Position numbers and translations under genes: made by a program
Shown: in pieces, positions 45,785-54,998 of the stretch
Numbering within the stretch: the first letter of the stretch is position 1
Layout of the letters: every line of letters begins with the position of its first letter
NCBI RefSeq assembly: GCF_003143935.1
Contig: NZ_QFRX01000001.1
Coordinates: 5,778,529 to 5,835,715 of the forward strand
Length of the DNA: 57,187 bases
Source of the DNA: Streptomyces sp. Act143
GTDB lineage: Bacteria; Actinomycetota; Actinomycetes; Streptomycetales; Streptomycetaceae
Direction of reading: 5' to 3'
The notes under the pieces: model-generated
The model's input: only the letters and a program-made list of their open reading frames with translations
What the model was told of the DNA's origin: nothing
Databases searched by the model: none

Positions 45785-47893
45785 TCAACTCCTCGGCTGA
45801 GCCTGTGCGTTTACAGAGGGATGCAGTACGGCGAGGAGGCGGTCCGCCACCGGGGGGCGGGGTCCGCCGTCCTCCGCTCGCATCGTGCGCAGTTCGTGGT
45901 CCAGGCGGTCGCGGTCGGCCGCCGTGATGATCAGGGCGGGCAGCAGGAACTCCAGGGCCCGGGCGGCGTCCGGCCGGCGCTGGGCGACATGCGTCCAGGT
46001 GCGCAGGGCGTCCAGGGCCTGCCGGGTGTGGGCGCGGTCGCCGAGGGCTGCGCGCCAGAGGGCGGCGAGGTCGCGGGCCGAGTCGGTCTCGTACATGCCG
46101 GTGTCGGCGTACCACTCGACGAGCGCGCCCTCGTCGGCGTTGTCGCAGGCCCGCACGAAACCGGCCAGGGCGAGGGCCCGTACCGAAGGGGTGTCGTGCT
46201 GGAGCAGCCGGACCAGCTCGGAGAGCATCTCGCCGCGGCGGGCGCCCACCGACAGCAGCAGGGCCGTCGACTCGATGAGGTTGTCGCTCTCGGCCGGGGT
46301 GCTGTCGTCCACCCGGGCGCGGGCGGCGAGCGCGCCCAGTGCCGGGGCCGCGAGGTCCGGGCGGAGCGGGGCGAGCAGGCCCAGGGCGCGGATCGCGGTC
46401 CAGCGGCGGGCCCAGTGGCGGTCCGTGCACCACTGGGTGAGCAGCCGCAGCACGACCGGGGCGTGCAGGAGCTGGGCGAGGACCAGGGTGTTCGCCGCCG
46501 TGACCCGGGGGCCGAAGGCGCGGGACACCGCCCAGCCGTCGATCAGCAGGGCGACGGCCGACGGGAGGTCCGCGCGGGCGAGGACGGCTGCCGCCGCGGC
46601 GGCCCGGGTGCGGACCACCGGGCGGCCGTCCCGGGCCAGCTCGCGCAGCCAGGCGACCAGCGCCGGACGCGCCGACGGATGTCCCGTCCACACCTCCGAG
46701 AGCAGCACGTGCGGGGTGTCCTCGCGCGGGAAGTAGGCGGTGAACTGCGGTACCGGCCCCCACTCGGTGCTCTCGTCCCGTATCTCGCCCTCGGCGCCGG
46801 CCCGTTCGAGCCGTTCCTCGGCGCTCGGGCCGAACACCGGGATCTCCGGCGGCTGTTCCGGCTCCTGGAGCCGCTGGAAGTGCACGAACAGCTTGTCCGC
46901 CAGCTCGGCCGCCAGGACGTACGGGGCCTGGTCGAAGACGGCCAGCGCGATCAGGAACGCCTTGTCCCGCAGATCGGTGCCGGTGTCGCTCAGCCGGTCC
47001 CGGCACTGCTTCACCACCGCGGCCTGCCCGAAGTCCGCGAGCCGTGCCGCCGCTTCGGCGCTCCCGTCGTACCCCGCCAGCAGCTCGGCGAACTCGGCGG
47101 CCTCGACGGGCCGGTGCGGTCCCCGGGCGAGGAACTCCCGCACCGGGGCGAGGCCGAGCAGCCGGCCCGCGTCGTCACGGTGGCGCAGATGCGCCCGTAC
47201 GACGTCCTCGGCGTCCGGCGGTTCCCAGGCCAGCGGGGGGACCCCGGGCAGGAACGGCGACCGCTCGACCGTGATGACCAGGTAGCCGTCGGTCTGCTTC
47301 AGCCGGTCGACGGCGGCGTAGAGGTGGTTCTCCCGCAGGGGGCGGTTGCGGGTGAGCGGCAGGTCGCGCAGGACGTGGCCGCCGGGCCGGTCGAGCTGGG
47401 CGGTCAGGGTCGACGGCGTGGTCTCCGCGGAGAGGGCGTGCACGGCCGGTACGCCGAGACGGTGCAGCAGCATCCGCGCGGCGGCGTACCGGCCGCAGGC
47501 GTGGGCGCCGGTGAGGACCAGCACGCGTTCCTCGCGCAGGCGGCGCAGCGCGGTCTCGAAGACGGGGCCGTCGACGAAGACCTCCGCGAGCGCGTCGAGC
47601 CGTTCGCGCGGTATCTCCCCGGACGGGGTCAGGGACCCGGCCGACGCGTCGCCGTGGTGGTGGATCTCCGTCTTGCCGCCGAGGAACACGTCCCCGGTGA
47701 CCTGCCCGCCGGAGACGCCGTGCTGCGCGCCGCCGACCAGGCTGCCGCCGAAGCCGGTTCCCGGGCCGAGGATGAATCCCGGGGTGTGCGCGAACAGCTC
47801 GCGCTGCGCGGCCCGCGCTTCCTGGGTGCGTTCCTCCGGCTCACCGGGGGCGGGGGCGGCGGCCGGTACCTCCTCGGGGGCGGGCGCCGTCAT
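45785..47893 (-). CDS. NLR-like protein: Gly-rich signalling motif, degenerate P-loop, alpha-repeats
   Basis: 702 aa. Residues 48-73 carry the Gly-rich motif (FGGSLVGGAQHGVSGGQV...), almost identical to one in the preceding cyclase-like protein. The NTPase-like part begins at 122: VLVLTGAHACGRYAAARMLLHRLG has the Walker-A spacing GAHACGRY but Arg instead of Lys; YLVITVER (204-211) sits where Walker B is expected. From about 350 to the end there are repeated helical units with Leu/Ala/Arg patterns (VRTRAAAAAAVLA, RRWTAIRALGLLAPLRPD), typical of HEAT-like repeats. ATG 47893 overlaps the cyclase stop by 4 nt. STAND/NLR assignment is tentative; ATP binding may be lost. Confidence 0.7.
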   Translation of the reverse strand: MTAPAPEEVPAAAPAPGEPEERTQEARAAQRELFAHTPGFILGPGTGFGGSLVGGAQHGVSGGQVTGDVFLGGKTEIHHHGDASAGSLTPSGEIPRERLDALAEVFVDGPVFETALRRLREERVLVLTGAHACGRYAAARMLLHRLGVPAVHALSAETTPSTLTAQLDRPGGHVLRDLPLTRNRPLRENHLYAAVDRLKQTDGYLVITVERSPFLPGVPPLAWEPPDAEDVVRAHLRHRDDAGRLLGLAPVREFLARGPHRPVEAAEFAELLAGYDGSAEAAARLADFGQAAVVKQCRDRLSDTGTDLRDKAFLIALAVFDQAPYVLAAELADKLFVHFQRLQEPEQPPEIPVFGPSAEERLERAGAEGEIRDESTEWGPVPQFTAYFPREDTPHVLLSEVWTGHPSARPALVAWLRELARDGRPVVRTRAAAAAAVLARADLPSAVALLIDGWAVSRAFGPRVTAANTLVLAQLLHAPVVLRLLTQWCTDRHWARRWTAIRALGLLAPLRPDLAAPALGALAARARVDDSTPAESDNLIESTALLLSVGARRGEMLSELVRLLQHDTPSVRALALAGFVRACDNADEGALVEWYADTGMYETDSARDLAALWRAALGDRAHTRQALDALRTWTHVAQRRPDAARALEFLLPALIITAADRDRLDHELRTMRAEDGGPRPPVADRLLAVLHPSVNAQAQPRS
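47675..47752 (-). other. Gly-rich signalling-type motif, copy in NLR-like protein
   Basis: Encodes residues 48-73: F-G-G-S-L-V, then QHGVSGGQVTG and V-x-L-G-G. Compared with the cyclase-protein copy, 22 of 26 residues are identical. Small hydrophobic, Gly, Gln and His/Asp alternation resembles bacterial amyloid signalling (BASS/RHIM-like) motifs. Confidence 0.75.
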
Positions 47894-48867
47894 GCCGCGT
47901 CACCTCCGGTGCCGGTTCCGGACGCGGGCCCGGTTCCGGACGCGGTGCCGGAGCCGGACGCGGTGCCGGTTCCGGACGAGGTCCCGCCGAGGTGCACGTT
48001 CCCGGTGACTTGGCCGCCGGAGACGCCGTGCTGGTCGCCGGCGACGAGGCTGCCGCCGAAGGTGGGGGCGCCGCCGGTGAAGTGGAACACCGCGGCCGGG
48101 GCCTGCGCCGGTGCGGCGCCGTTTGCCGGGGCGCTCGGGGCGGGTGCCGCGGCCGAGGCCTGCGCCGGTGCCGGGCCGTCGGCCGGGGTGCCCGGCGCGG
48201 GCGTGGGCGAGGCCTGCCCCGGTGCCGGGCCGTCCCCCGAGGCACCCGGCACCGGGGCTCCCCCGCCCCCGTTTCCACTGTGGTCGTCGGGCCGCGCGGG
48301 CACCGGCCCGTGCAGCCAGGCCTTCAGGGGGCCGTTCTTGCTGTCCACGGTCACGGCGTGGAACGCGTCCGCCGGGATGCCGAGGTGGTCGTGGCGCACG
48401 ATCCCCGCGTGCACGGACTCCGAGACGCACAGGGCGAAGCCGTCGCTGCGTGCGCGCAGCGCGCCGCGCAGCAGGGCCGCGTCCAGCAGCCGGCACGCGT
48501 GGTTGAGGTCGGAGCCGACCCAGCCGCCGTGCTCGTCGACGGCGACGTACCCGGCGGCGACCACCCCGCGCAGCCGGATCTGCGCCGACTTCGACGCCAT
48601 GCGGTTGATGGAGCGCAGCTGCGCCGGGACCTCGGTGAGCAGGGCCCGCAGCAGCGCGGTCACGGACGCGTTCGCGTCGATCAGCTCCATCACCGCGTCA
48701 CCCCGGTCGGCGCGCAGCCGCAGGGTCTCGTCGATGCCGGCGTTCTCCAGGGCGCGGTCGGTGATGTCGTAGAGCATCCGCCGCAGGTAGGCCTGCTCCA
48801 CGTCGTCCCGGTCGCTGAACTTCTCGATGTCCAGGAGGAGGATCGTGCGGCTGACGGGGTCGGTCAT
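47890..48867 (-). CDS. class III nucleotide-cyclase-like protein with C-terminal Gly-rich motif
   Basis: 325 aa. The first ~185 residues read as one cyclase homology domain: LLLDIEKFSDR with metal-site Asp13; LRADRGDAVMELI with Asp57 in the second metal-site GD motif; and GWVGSDLNHACRLLDAA, where Asn122 and Arg126 match the transition-state Asn/Arg pair of class III cyclases. So all four catalytic groups seem present. Residues 195-262 are a Pro/Ala linker and 270-295 the Gly-rich motif, followed by a Gly/Ser/Thr tail. ATG 48867 follows GGAAAGG. First gene of the operon, 123 nt after the Crp gene. Product (cAMP, cGMP, cUMP or cCMP) cannot be told. Confidence 0.78.
   Translation of the reverse strand: MTDPVSRTILLLDIEKFSDRDDVEQAYLRRMLYDITDRALENAGIDETLRLRADRGDAVMELIDANASVTALLRALLTEVPAQLRSINRMASKSAQIRLRGVVAAGYVAVDEHGGWVGSDLNHACRLLDAALLRGALRARSDGFALCVSESVHAGIVRHDHLGIPADAFHAVTVDSKNGPLKAWLHGPVPARPDDHSGNGGGGAPVPGASGDGPAPGQASPTPAPGTPADGPAPAQASAAAPAPSAPANGAAPAQAPAAVFHFTGGAPTFGGSLVAGDQHGVSGGQVTGNVHLGGTSSGTGTASGSGTASGTGPASGTGTGGDAA
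47983..48060 (-). other. Gly-rich signalling-type motif, copy in cyclase-like protein
   Basis: Encodes residues 270-295 of the cyclase-like protein; contains the same QHGVSGGQVTG core as the copy at 47675-47752. DNA identity is also high, so a recent duplication or strong selection is possible. Confidence 0.75.
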
Positions 48868-48949
48868 GGTGGCCTTTCCGGTCGGGCTTGTGGCGAGAAG
48901 AGTGGCCCTCGGGGCGGGGTGGGCGAGAGGGCGGATGACGCACTGGAAC

Positions 48950-48965
48950 TGTGACCGTGTGCACA
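48950..48965. promoter_or_regulatory. CRP-type palindrome before the cyclase operon
   Basis: TGTGA-N6-GCACA (minus-strand reading TGTGC-N6-TCACA); matches the CRP consensus TGTGA-N6-TCACA at nine of ten positions. It lies between the Crp-family gene stop and the cyclase start, about 83 nt upstream of the cyclase ATG. Confidence 0.65.
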
Positions 48966-48990
48966 GAGGGCGCAGCCGGCGTCGTACGCC

Positions 48991-49698
48991 TCAGGGCTCG
49001 GCGCGGGCGATGCGGCGCAGCACGTCCATCCGCACGATCCGCAGCGTCCGGCGGCCCGTGACCACCACGCCCCGGTCCCGCAGGTCCTTCAGCAGCCGCT
49101 GGACCATCTCGCGGGAGGCGCCCACCGAACCGGCCAGTTCCTGCTTGCTGAGCGGGACGAGGAGCTCGACGCCGGTCTCGGTGTAGCGGGCGTTCGTGTG
49201 GGCCAGCTCCAGCAGGAGGGCGGCGAGGCGCTCGCGCACGTGCATGGAGGCGAACTCGATGCGGCGCTGGTCGGCGGCGCGCATCCGGTCGGAGGTGAGG
49301 CCGAGCAGGACGTACGAGACGGCCGGGGAGTCGGCGAGGAACACCGTGAACCGGTCCCGGTCGACCGCGACCGCGCGCACCGGTTCCAGCGCCGTCACCG
49401 TCGCCGAGCGGGGCCGCCCGGTCAGCGCCGCCGACTCGCCGACGATGTCGCCGGGGCCGCGCAGGGCGAGGAGCGCCTCGTAGCCGTTGACGGCGGCGGC
49501 GGTCACCTTGGTCCAGCCGTGGGTGACGAAGAGGACGTAGGAGGAGGGTTCGTGCTGGTGGAGCAGCACGTCACGGGTGCGGAAGCGCAGCTCGCGGCCG
49601 AGCGCCAGCAGGGCCTCGCGGTCCTCCCGCTCCAGCCGGGCCAGAAAGGGCACCCGGTCGTCGAGACCGGTCTCCCCGGGTAATCCGTCCGCGGTCAT
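48991..49698 (-). CDS. Crp/Fnr-family transcriptional regulator
   Basis: 235 aa. The cNMP-binding domain (15-130) has a phosphate-binding cassette GESAALTGRPRSATV (Gly87, Glu88, Arg97, Ser98), consistent with cyclic-nucleotide binding. The Thr-Ser pair that contacts cAMP in the E. coli CRP hinge helix is not conserved when I align the helices. The HTH is LSKQELAGSVGASREMVQRLLKDL; Arg196, Glu197 and Arg201 match the R-E-xxx-R DNA-contacting residues of CRP. ATG 49698. Directly upstream of the cyclase operon, whose promoter region holds a CRP-type site. Likely regulates it and perhaps itself. Confidence 0.9.
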   Translation of the reverse strand: MTADGLPGETGLDDRVPFLARLEREDREALLALGRELRFRTRDVLLHQHEPSSYVLFVTHGWTKVTAAAVNGYEALLALRGPGDIVGESAALTGRPRSATVTALEPVRAVAVDRDRFTVFLADSPAVSYVLLGLTSDRMRAADQRRIEFASMHVRERLAALLLELAHTNARYTETGVELLVPLSKQELAGSVGASREMVQRLLKDLRDRGVVVTGRRTLRIVRMDVLRRIARAEP

Positions 49699-49776
49699 GT
49701 ACAGTCCCCCGTCTCCAGGACGCCGCGTTCGTCACGCTGCGCAGCGACCCATCAACGTACTGAACCCGGCTGCACC

Positions 49777-49791
49777 CTGAACACAGTTCAG
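49777..49791. promoter_or_regulatory. palindrome upstream of the Crp-family gene
   Basis: CTGAAC-ACA-GTTCAG, perfect 6-bp arms, 79 nt before the Crp gene start and 91 nt before the rpsL -35. A half-site ACTGAAC lies 18 nt to the left. Could be an operator for either direction; it does not resemble a CRP site. Confidence 0.5.
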
Positions 49792-49881
49792 CGACATTCA
49801 CAGATGTGGACGGGAAGAAGATCGTCGGGAGGTGCGCGGAACGGGGATAATTCCGGCGCGTCGCACCCCGTCTCATTTGTT

Positions 49882-49910
49882 TTGACCGAAGTCCATGAGG
49901 TAGGTACGCT
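49882..49910 (+). promoter_or_regulatory. rpsL promoter
   Basis: TTGACC, 17-nt spacer, TACGCT. Leader of about 190 nt before rpsL. The 406-nt gap 49699-50104 holds this and the palindrome at 49777, no gene. Confidence 0.65.
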
Positions 49911-50104
49911 CAGACCTTGTGCCTGGGGTGTGCCCTGGCTCTCGTGCGTGTCCTCAACCGCATCGCGAGCCGCGACACGGCCGCCGTAATCTGCGCCCTT
50001 TTCGCTTCGCGGCGAGAGTCTGCCGGATTCGACACACCCGACCGCGTGGGTCGGCGACGTTCCAGGTTAGCTGTACCCATCGGCACACAGAAACCGGAGA
50101 AGTA

Positions 50105-50476
50105 GTGCCTACGATCCAGCAGCTGGTCCGTAAGGGCCGGCAGGACAAGGTCGAGAAGAACAAGACGCCCGCACTCGAGGGTTCCCCTCAGCGTCGTGGC
50201 GTCTGCACGCGTGTGTTCACGACCACCCCGAAGAAGCCGAACTCGGCCCTGCGTAAGGTCGCGCGTGTGCGTCTGACCAGCGGGATCGAGGTCACCGCTT
50301 ACATTCCGGGTGAGGGACACAACCTGCAGGAGCACTCCATCGTGCTCGTGCGCGGCGGCCGTGTGAAGGACCTGCCGGGTGTTCGCTACAAGATCATCCG
50401 TGGCTCCCTCGACACCCAGGGTGTCAAGAACCGCAAGCAGGCCCGTTCCCGCTACGGCGCCAAGAAGGAGAAGTAA
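50105..50476 (+). CDS. rpsL: 30S ribosomal protein S12
   Basis: 123 aa, GTG start. Decoding-centre protein. TTTPKKPNSALRKVARVRLTSG and VRGGRVKDLPGVRYKIIRG are the two streptomycin-site loops; both Lys positions associated with resistance are wild type. Followed by rpsG after 2 nt. Confidence 0.97.
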   Translation: MPTIQQLVRKGRQDKVEKNKTPALEGSPQRRGVCTRVFTTTPKKPNSALRKVARVRLTSGIEVTAYIPGEGHNLQEHSIVLVRGGRVKDLPGVRYKIIRGSLDTQGVKNRKQARSRYGAKKEK

Positions 50477-50478
50477 GA

Positions 50479-50949
50479 ATGCCTCGTAAGGGCCCCGCCC
50501 CGAAGCGCCCGGTCATCATCGACCCGGTCTACGGTTCTCCTCTGGTCACGTCGCTCATCAACAAGGTGCTGCTGAACGGCAAGCGCTCCACCGCCGAGCG
50601 CATCGTCTACGGCGCCATGGAGGGCCTGCGTGACAAGACGGGCAACGACCCGGTCATCACGCTGAAGCGCGCTCTCGAGAACATCAAGCCGACCCTCGAG
50701 GTCAAGTCCCGCCGTGTCGGTGGCGCCACCTACCAGGTGCCGGTCGAGGTCAAGCCCGGCCGTGCCAACACCCTGGCGCTGCGCTGGCTGGTCGGTTACT
50801 CCCGCGCCCGTCGCGAGAAGACCATGACCGAGCGTCTGCTCAACGAGCTTCTCGACGCCTCGAACGGCCTTGGTGCGGCCGTCAAGAAGCGCGAGGACAC
50901 GCACAAGATGGCCGAGTCCAACAAGGCCTTCGCGCACTACCGCTGGTAG
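50479..50949 (+). CDS. rpsG: 30S ribosomal protein S7
   Basis: 156 aa; head-organising protein that binds the 3' major domain of 16S rRNA. MPRKGPAPKRPVIIDPVYGSPLVTSLINKVLLNGKRSTAERIVYGA and RVGGATYQVPVEVKPGRANTLALRWLVGYSRAR are conserved. ATG 50479, 2 nt after the rpsL stop; fusA follows after 39 nt. Confidence 0.97.
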   Translation: MPRKGPAPKRPVIIDPVYGSPLVTSLINKVLLNGKRSTAERIVYGAMEGLRDKTGNDPVITLKRALENIKPTLEVKSRRVGGATYQVPVEVKPGRANTLALRWLVGYSRARREKTMTERLLNELLDASNGLGAAVKKREDTHKMAESNKAFAHYRW

Positions 50950-50988
50950 TCGCAGACCCCATCGAGACCGAGAGAAGACTGAAGCCTT

Positions 50989-53115
50989 ATGGCTACCACT
51001 TCGCTTGACCTGGCCAGGGTCCGCAACATCGGGATCATGGCCCACATCGACGCGGGCAAGACGACCACCACCGAGCGGATCCTGTTCTACACCGGCGTTT
51101 CGTACAAGATCGGTGAGGTCCACGACGGCGCTGCCACCATGGACTGGATGGAGCAGGAGCAGGAGCGTGGCATCACGATCACCTCTGCTGCCACCACCTG
51201 CCACTGGCCGCTCGAGGGCGTCGACCACACCATCAACATCATCGACACGCCGGGTCACGTCGACTTCACCGTCGAGGTGGAGCGTTCGCTCCGCGTCCTC
51301 GACGGCGCCGTGACGGTGTTCGACGGCGTTGCCGGTGTGGAGCCCCAGTCCGAGACGGTGTGGCGTCAGGCCGACCGTTACGGCGTGCCCCGCATCTGCT
51401 TCGTCAACAAGCTGGACCGTACCGGCGCCGAGTTCCACCGCTGCGTGGACATGATCTCGGACCGCCTGGGCGCCCAGCCGCTCGTCATGCAGCTCCCGAT
51501 CGGCGCCGAGGCCGACTTCAAGGGCGTCGTCGACCTCGTGACGATGAAGGCCCTGGTCTGGTCCGCCGAGGCGGCCAAGGGCGAGATGTACGACGTCGTC
51601 GACATCCCGGCCACGCACACCGAGGCTGCCGAGGAGTACCGCGGCAAGCTCATCGAGGCTGTCGCCGAGAACGACGAAGAGATCATGGAGCTGTACCTGG
51701 AGGGCGAGGAGCCTTCCGTGGAGCAGCTGTACGCCGCGATCCGTCGCATCACCATCGCGTCCGGCAAGTCCAAGGACACCACGGTCACCCCGGTGTTCTG
51801 TGGCACCGCGTTCAAGAACAAGGGCGTCCAGCCCCTGCTCGACGCGGTCGTGCGTTACCTGCCGACCCCGCTTGACGTCGAGGCCATCGAGGGCCACGAC
51901 GTGAAGGACCCCGAGGTCGTCATCAAGCGCAAGCCGTCCGACGAGGAGCCCCTCTCGGCGCTGGCGTTCAAGATCATGAGCGACCCGCACCTCGGCAAGC
52001 TCACCTTCGTCCGGATCTACTCCGGTCGCCTGGAGTCCGGCACCGCCGTGCTGAACTCCGTCAAGGGCAAGAAGGAGCGCATCGGCAAGATCTACCGCAT
52101 GCACGCGAACAAGCGTGAGGAGATCGAGTCGGTGGGCGCCGGCGACATCGTCGCCGTCATGGGCCTGAAGCAGACCACCACCGGTGAGACGCTGTCCGAC
52201 GACAAGCAGCCGGTGATCCTGGAGTCCATGGACTTCCCGGCGCCGGTCATCCAGGTCGCCATCGAGCCCAAGTCGAAGGGCGACCAGGAGAAGCTGGGCG
52301 TCGCGATCCAGCGCCTGGCCGAGGAGGACCCGTCGTTCCAGGTCCACTCGGACGAGGAGACGGGCCAGACCATCATCGGTGGTATGGGCGAGCTGCACCT
52401 TGAGGTGCTGGTCGACCGTATGCGCCGTGAGTTCAAGGTCGAGGCCAACGTCGGCAAGCCGCAGGTCGCCTACCGCGAGACGATCCGCAAGGCCGTCGAG
52501 CGCGTCGACTACACGCACAAGAAGCAGACCGGTGGTACCGGTCAGTTCGCCAAGGTGCAGATCGCGATCGAGCCGATCGAGGGCGGCGACGCCTCGTACG
52601 AGTTCGTGAACAAGGTGACCGGTGGCCGTATCCCGAAGGAGTACATCCCTTCGGTGGACGCCGGTGCGCAGGAGGCCATGCAGTTCGGCATCCTCGCCGG
52701 GTACGAGATGACGGGCGTCCGCGTCACGCTTCTCGACGGTGCCTACCACGAGGTCGACTCCTCCGAGCTCGCGTTCAAGATCGCCGGTTCGCAGGCCTTC
52801 AAGGAGGCCGCGCGCAAGGCGTCCCCCGTGCTCCTTGAGCCGATGATGGCCGTCGAGGTCACCACGCCCGAGGACTACATGGGTGAGGTCATCGGCGACA
52901 TCAACTCCCGCCGTGGCCAGATCCAGGCCATGGAGGAGCGGGCCGGTGCCCGCGTCGTGAAGGGCCTCGTGCCCCTCTCGGAGATGTTCGGTTACGTCGG
53001 CGACCTGCGCAGCAAGACGTCCGGCCGTGCGAGCTACTCCATGCAGTTCGACTCCTACGCCGAGGTTCCGCGGAACGTCGCCGAGGAGATCATCGCGAAG
53101 GCCAAGGGCGAGTAA
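50989..53115 (+). CDS. fusA: elongation factor G
   Basis: 708-aa GTPase that drives translocation and, with RRF, ribosome recycling. G1 AHIDAGKTTTTE, switch II DTPGHVDFTVEVERSLRV, G4 NKLDRTGAEF; domains II-V follow through GGMGELHLEVLVDRMRREF and GRASYSMQFDSYAEVP. ATG at 50989. Confidence 0.97.
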   Translation: MATTSLDLARVRNIGIMAHIDAGKTTTTERILFYTGVSYKIGEVHDGAATMDWMEQEQERGITITSAATTCHWPLEGVDHTINIIDTPGHVDFTVEVERSLRVLDGAVTVFDGVAGVEPQSETVWRQADRYGVPRICFVNKLDRTGAEFHRCVDMISDRLGAQPLVMQLPIGAEADFKGVVDLVTMKALVWSAEAAKGEMYDVVDIPATHTEAAEEYRGKLIEAVAENDEEIMELYLEGEEPSVEQLYAAIRRITIASGKSKDTTVTPVFCGTAFKNKGVQPLLDAVVRYLPTPLDVEAIEGHDVKDPEVVIKRKPSDEEPLSALAFKIMSDPHLGKLTFVRIYSGRLESGTAVLNSVKGKKERIGKIYRMHANKREEIESVGAGDIVAVMGLKQTTTGETLSDDKQPVILESMDFPAPVIQVAIEPKSKGDQEKLGVAIQRLAEEDPSFQVHSDEETGQTIIGGMGELHLEVLVDRMRREFKVEANVGKPQVAYRETIRKAVERVDYTHKKQTGGTGQFAKVQIAIEPIEGGDASYEFVNKVTGGRIPKEYIPSVDAGAQEAMQFGILAGYEMTGVRVTLLDGAYHEVDSSELAFKIAGSQAFKEAARKASPVLLEPMMAVEVTTPEDYMGEVIGDINSRRGQIQAMEERAGARVVKGLVPLSEMFGYVGDLRSKTSGRASYSMQFDSYAEVPRNVAEEIIAKAKGE

Positions 53116-53286
53116 CGCACCTGCGTTTAACGCACTGCGTTCACACGCCTTAGGCTTGACCCCGGAGCCTCACGGGTCGTTCCTCCACAATCGTGGCGGA
53201 ATGGCCCGGGGCCCGGGATTTGACAGCAAAGATCACCTGGCGCCGATGAAGTAAGGCGTACCAGAACCACTCCCAGGAGGACCCCA

Positions 53287-54480
<1,194 letters not shown>

Positions 54481-54521
54481 GTCTTGTTGGCTTGAACGCC
54501 TGGTAGCTCATTGAGCTCCTG

Positions 54522-54557
54522 AAGGGGCCCGTACGACTTCGGTCGTGCGGGCCCTTT
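54522..54557 (+). terminator. strong terminator after tuf
   Basis: 13-bp stem GGGCCCGTACGAC / GTCGTGCGGGCCC (one T-G) with a TTCG loop, extended by A-T pairs; lies before the convergent holin-like gene. Confidence 0.93.
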
Positions 54558-54563
54558 CGCGTT

Positions 54564-54965
54564 TTACGCGGCTTCGGCTTCGGGTGTCGGCTGCGGGCCG
54601 ATGGCCATGAGGGTGAGGACGGTGAGCCTTACGACGACGCCGCCGAGCAGCGCGGCGAGGAAACCGTCGACGTCCAGCCCGGAGTCCATCTGCGCGCTGA
54701 TCCAGGAGACGAGCAGCCAGATGAGGGTGTCCTGGACGATGCCGATCGCGCCGAGGATGAGCAGCATGACCGGGGGAGCGGTGCGGATGCTGCTGGGATA
54801 GCTGGAGATCAGCTGGTTCACGATGAGGAAGACCAGGCCGGGCAGCAGCGCCGCCCAGGCCACGTTGTCGTCGATCGGGCGTATGCCGGGGAGCAGGACG
54901 GTGGCGAGCACCGCGCCGAGGTAGGCGCCGAGGGCGCGTCTTCGTTTGTACATGGGCGTGATCAT
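54564..54965 (-). CDS. small integral membrane protein (phage-holin-like/DUF type)
   Basis: 133 aa with four hydrophobic segments: ALGAYLGAVLATVLLPG, VAWAALLPGLVFLIVNQLIS, VMLLILGAIGIVQDTLIWLLVSWI and FLAALLGGVVVRLTVLTLMAIG. Arg-rich N-terminus (MYKRRRALG) faces the cytoplasm. Overall layout resembles the 4-TMS phage-holin-like families of actinobacteria, but I cannot name the family. ATG 54965 or 54953. Function unknown. Confidence 0.7.
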   Translation of the reverse strand: MITPMYKRRRALGAYLGAVLATVLLPGIRPIDDNVAWAALLPGLVFLIVNQLISSYPSSIRTAPPVMLLILGAIGIVQDTLIWLLVSWISAQMDSGLDVDGFLAALLGGVVVRLTVLTLMAIGPQPTPEAEAA

Positions 54966-54998
54966 GAAGGTGATCCGGCGGCCTGGGCAAGATGCGCG

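Noticed and set aside
43941..47006. Minus-strand frame continuing upstream of the PycTM-like gene for about 1000 residues
   Set aside because: It is out of frame with the SPFH-like and NLR-like genes and consists of Arg/Pro-rich shadow sequence; only the last 170 codons, from ATG 43940, are real.
50220..50380. Possible streptomycin-resistance change in rpsL
   Set aside because: Both resistance-associated Lys loops (TPKKPN and RGGRVKDLPG) are wild type.
54500..54522. GGTAGCTCATTGAGCTCC resembles a tRNA D-arm after tuf
   Set aside because: No acceptor, anticodon or T-arm around it; it is a short GAGCTC inverted repeat before the terminator.
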